A stretch of DNA of 64,000 nt, from the NCBI RefSeq assembly GCF_026262505.1, contig NC_067203.1:3410001-3474000 (forward strand). The letters run 5' to 3'. The position numbers and the translations under genes were made by a program. Below are positions 59,708 through 64,000 of this stretch, piece after piece (position 1 is the first letter of the stretch; every line of letters starts with the position of its first letter). This DNA is from Trichomonas vaginalis G3 (taxonomy: Eukaryota > Parabasalia > Trichomonadida > Trichomonadidae). The notes under the pieces were generated by a model, which saw only the letters and a list, made by a program, of their open reading frames with translations, did no database searches and was not told the DNA's origin.

Positions 59708-60274
59708 TTATGTATAACCATTGTCTCTCTTAAACTTTGCAATAGACAGCTTTGTTCTTCTTCCTTCTACATCTGTAATGTTTATATAATCTTTGTTATA
59801 CTGTCTTAAGACATTCATTCGTCTGTATTGAGTTCCCATGAAATAGTAAAAGGCATCTTCACTTGGGACATAGTAGTAGTTCTCTAACGTGTGATATGAG
59901 TATTGTATAATTTCAACAGCGTCTTCAGGAAGAGAGTCAACAATGTCAAACCAATAGCCATTTGAACCAGAAATATTTCTCATGTTTTCTCTTCTTGTCG
60001 TCCATCTTAAGTTCGAGATATGAAAGTCTCCTCTGTCTCTGTTTATATGGTCTACTTCACGAAGTCCTTCAGGGTTCGGAATGAAAGTTTCTGCAACTAT
60101 TCTATGTTTCATCAGCTTGTGTTTGTTTAAATTTACACAAATATAACCATCTCCTTGGTCAAACTCACTAACAACTCTTTTATTGCTTATACGTCTAATT
60201 GGATAAGGGTACTCTGAAAAGATTTCATAGTCATTGTCATGTTCGAGTGTTTGCCAATGTCCTTCACCTTCCAT
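59708..60274 (-). CDS. NUMOD4-HNH endonuclease (element 2)
   Basis: 188 residues from the ATG at 60274. NUMOD4-like 'DYEIFSEYPYPIRRISNKRVVSEF' (about 15-40) is followed by an HNH domain: 'KHRIVAETFIPNPEGLREVDHINRDRGDFHISNLRWTTRRENMRN' (about 55-98), with the DHINR, N-L-R-W-T and H residues of the ββα-metal fold. The C-terminal half may be a DNA-recognition part. This class is found as homing or phage endonucleases. The frame is intact. It lies downstream of the minor-capsid genes on the same strand. Confidence 0.85.
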   Translation of the reverse strand: MEGEGHWQTLEHDNDYEIFSEYPYPIRRISNKRVVSEFDQGDGYICVNLNKHKLMKHRIVAETFIPNPEGLREVDHINRDRGDFHISNLRWTTRRENMRNISGSNGYWFDIVDSLPEDAVEIIQYSYHTLENYYYVPSEDAFYYFMGTQYRRMNVLRQYNKDYINITDVEGRRTKLSIAKFKRDNGYT

Positions 60275-60283
60275 GCCTTTCAC

Positions 60284-61178
60284 TCAAATAAAATTTTCAG
60301 AAAAAAATAAAACTAGCGTAGATTTTACAATAGCGATGGTAGAGTTTAAGAGTTGTGCTTCAATGTAGAGACAGTCCTTATGGTCTGGAGGTAAGAACAC
60401 TGGGCAGTTATGGTCATGAGTGGAGAACATGTCTATCCAAAACTCACGATTGAAGCCAGTTAATTTATAGTATTTAGGGTTAGGAAGTGGTGAAGTTCTT
60501 GTATGACCAATGAACTCATTTTCAACTCCCTTACTTAAGTTTGAATATAATATAGCTTGCTTTCTATCCCAAATGCCAGGTGTTACAATCTTTGAAAATT
60601 CATTTTTCCTCGGAAGCATTGCATCATAATTGAAAACATTCTTGAAATCATCATTGGTTCAGAGATTTGAAATCTTATACGTAATGGATTTTCTTTCTTT
60701 TAGCTACTTCATTGAATGGTGAATATATAACAAACTGACAGTCATGAGTTCCATCTTCATTTTCATTAAATTCATAATGAAAGTCTATAAGTTGTGGCTG
60801 ACTACCTTCTTCTTTCAGTTGTGCAAGAAACTCACGTAAAGGCTGTAAAGTTTGTACTTCAATGTTGAACTTTTTCTCGAACATCTCATTAAATGAAATC
60901 ATACATTGCAACAATGTTGTATCGTCTTTAAAGTATTTGTATATGTGAATGTTTTGGGCGCTTAAAGACTGTTCGTCATTTTCTATCTCGACTTGAAGTA
61001 TAAAGTCAACCTTTCTGAAAGCACGTGTTATATACATAGATGTTATGCCAATGTACTTCTCTTCATTTATGTTCACAATCCAGTCTGTTGGAAACTTAAA
61101 CGTTACTCTGTTCCCCTTTATTTTGACGTCAGGGTTTTCACTACTGAACGCAACAGATAAAGGTATTTGTCTATACAT
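60284..61178 (-). pseudogene. Minor-capsid-type gene region, second copy in element 2
   Basis: The upstream part (60675-61178) has 'VTFKFPTDWIVNINEEKYIGITSMYITRAFRKVDFILQVEI' and 'IDFHYEFNENEDGTHDCQFVIYSP'. The downstream part (60284-60619) has 'PGIWDRKQAILYSNLS', 'PNPKYYKLTG' and 'VFLPPDHKDCLYIEAQLL'. Both match 44340-45147 of the same element in order, so the gene was duplicated within the element long ago. Start context TTTTTATCCGAATTAA before the ATG at 61178. About one break. Confidence 0.55.
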
Positions 61179-61202
61179 TTAATTCGGATAAAAATAAACC
61201 AT

Positions 61203-61463
61203 TTACTCTTTCTTTGCTTCAGCTTCTTTAGCTTTTGCTTCAGCTTCTTCTCTAGCTTTCTTCGCCAGCAAACGTGGGTTCTTTTGTCTTCCAGCAGCTA
61301 ATGCAGCAAGTTGTTTTTCACTAAGTTTTCTCTTTGGTCTCTCTGGCTTTTGTTCTTGTTTTTGTTCCTTCAGTTCGGATAAAATTTGCTCACGAATTTC
61401 TTTCTTCAATGCTTCAACATCTATGACCCCTTGGGTCTTGTCCGTAGGGCTTGTCTGAGTCAT
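61203..61463 (-). CDS. Small charged helical protein with SPKR-like basic middle (element 2)
   Basis: 86 residues from the ATG at 61463 (MTQTSPTDKTQGVIDVEALK). An 'ALKKEIREQILSELKEQKQEQKPERPKRKLSEKQLAALAAGRQK' middle resembles the AT-hook/GRKK-like 'SEKQLAALAAGR' helix of small virion DNA-binding proteins. It ends in an Ala/Glu/Lys repeat. Start context TTTTTTATCTGCAGTCAA. Possibly a chromatin-like core protein (inferred). Confidence 0.5.
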   Translation of the reverse strand: MTQTSPTDKTQGVIDVEALKKEIREQILSELKEQKQEQKPERPKRKLSEKQLAALAAGRQKNPRLLAKKAREEAEAKAKEAEAKKE

Positions 61464-61508
61464 TTGACTGCAGATAAAAAACAAAATTAAAACTTTAACC
61501 GATGTAAA

Positions 61509-61934
61509 ATGAGCTTGTCAAAATCAGAGCGAGAGTCTATTATATTAAATGACGCAAGAGGAATACAACATCCTTTCTATTACGTAAGTCAGAGTAAAGA
61601 TGGTAAAATATACGTAAGAAAAAGAAAGGTTCCATTAGCGAATGCAGAAAGCGACAACATTAAGGTGCATGGCACGAGGGCGAAGCCCATATAAAACCTT
61701 CTGTTCAAACTGAGAAAAATAGAACCAGAAGAAAAGAAGCCAGATGTACTTTCAATAACGAACCAAGAGCTTATTGCAAAGTTCGTGAATTTCATTGAAA
61801 AACAAACCGAGTCAAAGAACCCTGACCCACCAGTGAAAGAAGTTGAGACAAAAGAGAATGTACAGTTCATTGAAAATGTCAAGAAACAACTTCCACCACG
61901 AATGCCAAGAAGAAGAGTGAGAATAATGAAGTAA
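61509..61934 (+). pseudogene. Small virion-block gene region (element 2)
   Basis: Begins MSLSKSERESIILNDARGIQ, with 'HPFYYVSQSKDGKIYVRKRKVPL', and ends in a basic 'PPRMPRRRVRIMK'. It occupies the position next to the major capsid gene. Broken about once or twice. No family recognised. Confidence 0.4.
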
Positions 61935-61961
61935 ATAGATATTTTTATCTGAAGTAAATAC

Positions 61962-63536
61962 ATGCAGAACGAACAGTTAAACGAATTTACTCCAGCAGAG
62001 CATATTCATCAGATTCGCTCATATTTCGATATCATAGACAATGCAGTTCAAATTGGTGACACTAATAGAAAATATTCTGACGCAAAGATTCCATCACAAC
62101 CTGGAACTGCTAAAGATAACACATGGGTAACATTCAATCTCTCACCTCCTGGTGAAAATATGTTGGACCTTTACAATACATTCATTACGTATAAAATGGA
62201 AGGTCAATTTATTGTAGATAAAGAAATTGGTTCAGGTTCCAATAAAACAAACCCACCAGGATTTTGGATTGGTTTCGATGACGCTTTCTATGCAGTTGCT
62301 GGATATCAAATCCTTGCAAATGGTCGTATCGTATATTCTCAAGACAACGCAAGAGAAGAAGCATATATAACTTCAAACTCACAAACTACCGAACAAATAA
62401 AGAAAGTAGATGTTTTCTCAAAGACTCGACATGAAGATGTATGGAGTCATTCGGGAACATGCAGAACAGGACAAATTGTTAGTGGTCCAATTACAGCAGG
62501 AAAATCATTTGATTTTAAGCTTCGTTTAAGAATTCCTGTTAGAAGATTCCTTCCATTAGAAGCTATTCGATTTATTCCAGCTTTTGCAGGAAACATTCAG
62601 CTTAAAGTAAAGTTCAGTAGCGACGCCTTACAATGCACATCTATATCTGTAAATGATATCATTGCTTTCAATCCAACTCTTAAAGTTGCATTTGCTTCAG
62701 ATTCAAATCCACCGACAAATAAATTTGTTCCATGGAATGAACCATTCACTATGATAACGAAGGCAGTAGAAGCTAGTGGAACAGTTACTATTACAACTGT
62801 AACCCAGCAACTATTTCGAACAAAGATGGATTTTAATGAATGTTTCATTCATCCAAAGTCATTCTCTTTAGACCCTAACATTTATACAGAACTTGTAGAA
62901 CATTATACAAACGAGGCTTTATGTTTTCCTGTTAAAGTTATGGATTGGATTCCTATGGACGGTTCATTCTCAAAGAATACAGATAGTTCAAGTGCAACAT
63001 TTACAGCAGCTTATACGCCTATTAATGTTAAAAGTATTTGGGCACTATTTAGAAAGAAAGACAACTATTATGTTAATTTTGAGAACCCTAAGTTTAAATA
63101 TCTTCAGCTTTCCATGGGAGCTTATGGAAATATGCCTGCAGAACCTGAAAAATCATATGGACCTGTATTTTATGAAATGGTTGCGAACGCTTGCAATACA
63201 AACAATGATATGATAGGATTTAATGAAGATGTTATGAGGTCATTGGTGGATGATGGTAGTGTGGAACATAAATGGGATAGCTATGACAACACACATTTCT
63301 TATGTGGTTTTCCAACAGAAGTGGACTTTTGCTTCCAGCAAGGTCAAACATCTACTGCTCCAATAACATACAAATTGTCTGTTAAAGGACCTATTGAACT
63401 AGCAACTGAAAATGTACCAAAGCCACTTATTGGATTTATGAGGGATTGTTGCTTTGCCATTCAGGTGCGTGCTAATGGCATCCCAATAATAAGATTAGAT
63501 GACTATAACTTAGCTACGGACGACAGTGAGGAATAA
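61962..63536 (+). CDS. MCP: Major capsid protein, double-jelly-roll type (element 2)
   Basis: 524 residues, open throughout. It reads like a Polinton major capsid: an N-terminal 'RSYFDIIDNAVQIGDTNRKYSDAKIP', two strand-rich halves joined near residue 260, 'FDFKLRLRIPVRRFLPLEAIRFIPAFAGNIQLKVKFSS' (first jelly roll end, about 185-222), and the C-terminal 'YKLSVKGPIELATENV...CCFAIQVRANGIPIIRLDDYNL'. It is strongly expressed in composition terms (few rare codons by eye). Preceded by TTTTTATCTGAAGTAAATAC. A different family from the element 1 capsid. Confidence 0.75.
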   Translation: MQNEQLNEFTPAEHIHQIRSYFDIIDNAVQIGDTNRKYSDAKIPSQPGTAKDNTWVTFNLSPPGENMLDLYNTFITYKMEGQFIVDKEIGSGSNKTNPPGFWIGFDDAFYAVAGYQILANGRIVYSQDNAREEAYITSNSQTTEQIKKVDVFSKTRHEDVWSHSGTCRTGQIVSGPITAGKSFDFKLRLRIPVRRFLPLEAIRFIPAFAGNIQLKVKFSSDALQCTSISVNDIIAFNPTLKVAFASDSNPPTNKFVPWNEPFTMITKAVEASGTVTITTVTQQLFRTKMDFNECFIHPKSFSLDPNIYTELVEHYTNEALCFPVKVMDWIPMDGSFSKNTDSSSATFTAAYTPINVKSIWALFRKKDNYYVNFENPKFKYLQLSMGAYGNMPAEPEKSYGPVFYEMVANACNTNNDMIGFNEDVMRSLVDDGSVEHKWDSYDNTHFLCGFPTEVDFCFQQGQTSTAPITYKLSVKGPIELATENVPKPLIGFMRDCCFAIQVRANGIPIIRLDDYNLATDDSEE

Positions 63537-63566
63537 AGGATGAACGTTTATTTTTAAAGCTTATAA

Positions 63567-64000
63567 ATGAGTTCTTCATCAAGCTCTCGTGAACCTTCAC
63601 CATCTATGAAACAAACTTTACCAAACGATTATGGAGCACCTATTGAATATTTCTTACGAGCTGCACAATGGCAAAGAGCAGTCTCACCAAGGTTAGGTGT
63701 TCCACCAGCTCCTGTCAAAAATAGCATTTGGTCAAGTCCTTATATAAATATGGTCTCCCACTAGGTTTGCTAGCTACAGCAGGAGCAGTTATGATGTTGA
63801 AAAGAAATAAAGCAAATGTTGTAAATAATACTGAAGTAGCTGAAGTTAAACAAACTCCAACACCTTCGCCAAAACCAACGCCTTCACAAGCAAAACCTTC
63901 AATGACTCCTGAACCTATGGAAGTACAAACTCCTGTTCAAAAGTCAACTCCTAAACCGACTCCAACATTTAAACCAGAACCTACTCCTCAAATAAATCGT
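63567..64000 (+). pseudogene. Membrane-segment and Pro/Thr-rich minor virion protein (element 2, runs off the window)
   Basis: Begins MSSSSSSREPSPSMKQTLPN, then 'YGAPIEYFLRAAQWQRAVSP', a hydrophobic 'LLATAGAVMML' stretch (about 63762-63795) and a Pro/Thr/Lys-rich tail (TPTPSPKPTPSQAKP) reaching the window end. It follows the major capsid gene. About one break. Candidate membrane or penton-base-associated protein. Confidence 0.45.

Larger units (their letters stand above)
42973..64000. mobile_element. Maverick/Polinton element 2 (left end present, right end outside the window)
   Basis: Starts AGTTAGTATACAAGTC directly after TTTGAA, inside the second MULE copy, and runs to the end of the window (at least 21 kb). 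Parts: minor-capsid-type genes (two regions), packaging ATPase, tail fibre, integrase, KilA-N proteins, polymerase B, NUMOD4-HNH endonuclease, major capsid protein and several unknown small genes. Proteins are only distantly similar to element 1, so it is a separate family. It is broken: the polymerase region alone has roughly eight breaks and five or six other genes have one or two each. Age cannot be estimated without the second TIR. Confidence 0.9.

Overview
The window looks like nuclear DNA of a trichomonad, most likely Trichomonas vaginalis. The reasons are AT-rich, apparently intronless genes with very short spacers, TCA(Y)(T/A)-type initiators next to start codons, a 1304-bp mariner that fits what I remember of Tvmar1, and very large Maverick/Polinton elements. 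Host genes occupy only about 9 kb. The rest is mobile DNA and satellite repeats.

Layout. 1-1911: end of a coiled-coil gene, then an APC4-like gene (anaphase-promoting complex). 2389-28558: a complete-ended Maverick (element 1) with a perfect 6-bp target duplication TATTCC, about 203-bp terminal inverted repeats (TIRs), polymerase B, integrase, KilA-N protein, phage-like tail fibre, packaging ATPase, major capsid protein and several small virion-type genes. Two palindromic satellite structures sit inside it. One is a gene-free 5.9-kb fold-back element within its left TIR (2499-8391). The other is a pair of facing 160-bp repeat arrays around an SF3 helicase fragment (15344-18634). 28862-35129: host genes (TMEM43-like; HAD hydrolase remnant; beta-barrel-like gene remnant; outer-dynein-arm docking coiled coil; an unknown acidic, His-rich protein). 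The HAD and beta-barrel remnants meet at a 403-bp inverted duplication around a TTTATA microsatellite.

36905-42972: two head-to-tail units, each a 109/110-bp satellite followed by a MULE transposon. The first MULE is nearly complete but frameshifted. The second unit holds an intact-looking mariner in its third satellite repeat and is cut at 42972 by a second Maverick (element 2), which runs from 42973 past the end of the window.

Element 2 carries the same functions as element 1 in a different order and with very divergent proteins: integrase, polymerase B, packaging ATPase, two copies of a minor-capsid-type gene, major capsid, a collagen-like tail fibre, KilA-N proteins and a NUMOD4-HNH endonuclease. 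Both elements are broken in several genes although many frames remain open. Comparing them reveals conserved, unnamed modules, a shared promoter-like motif, overlapping convergent stop codons and small hairpins.
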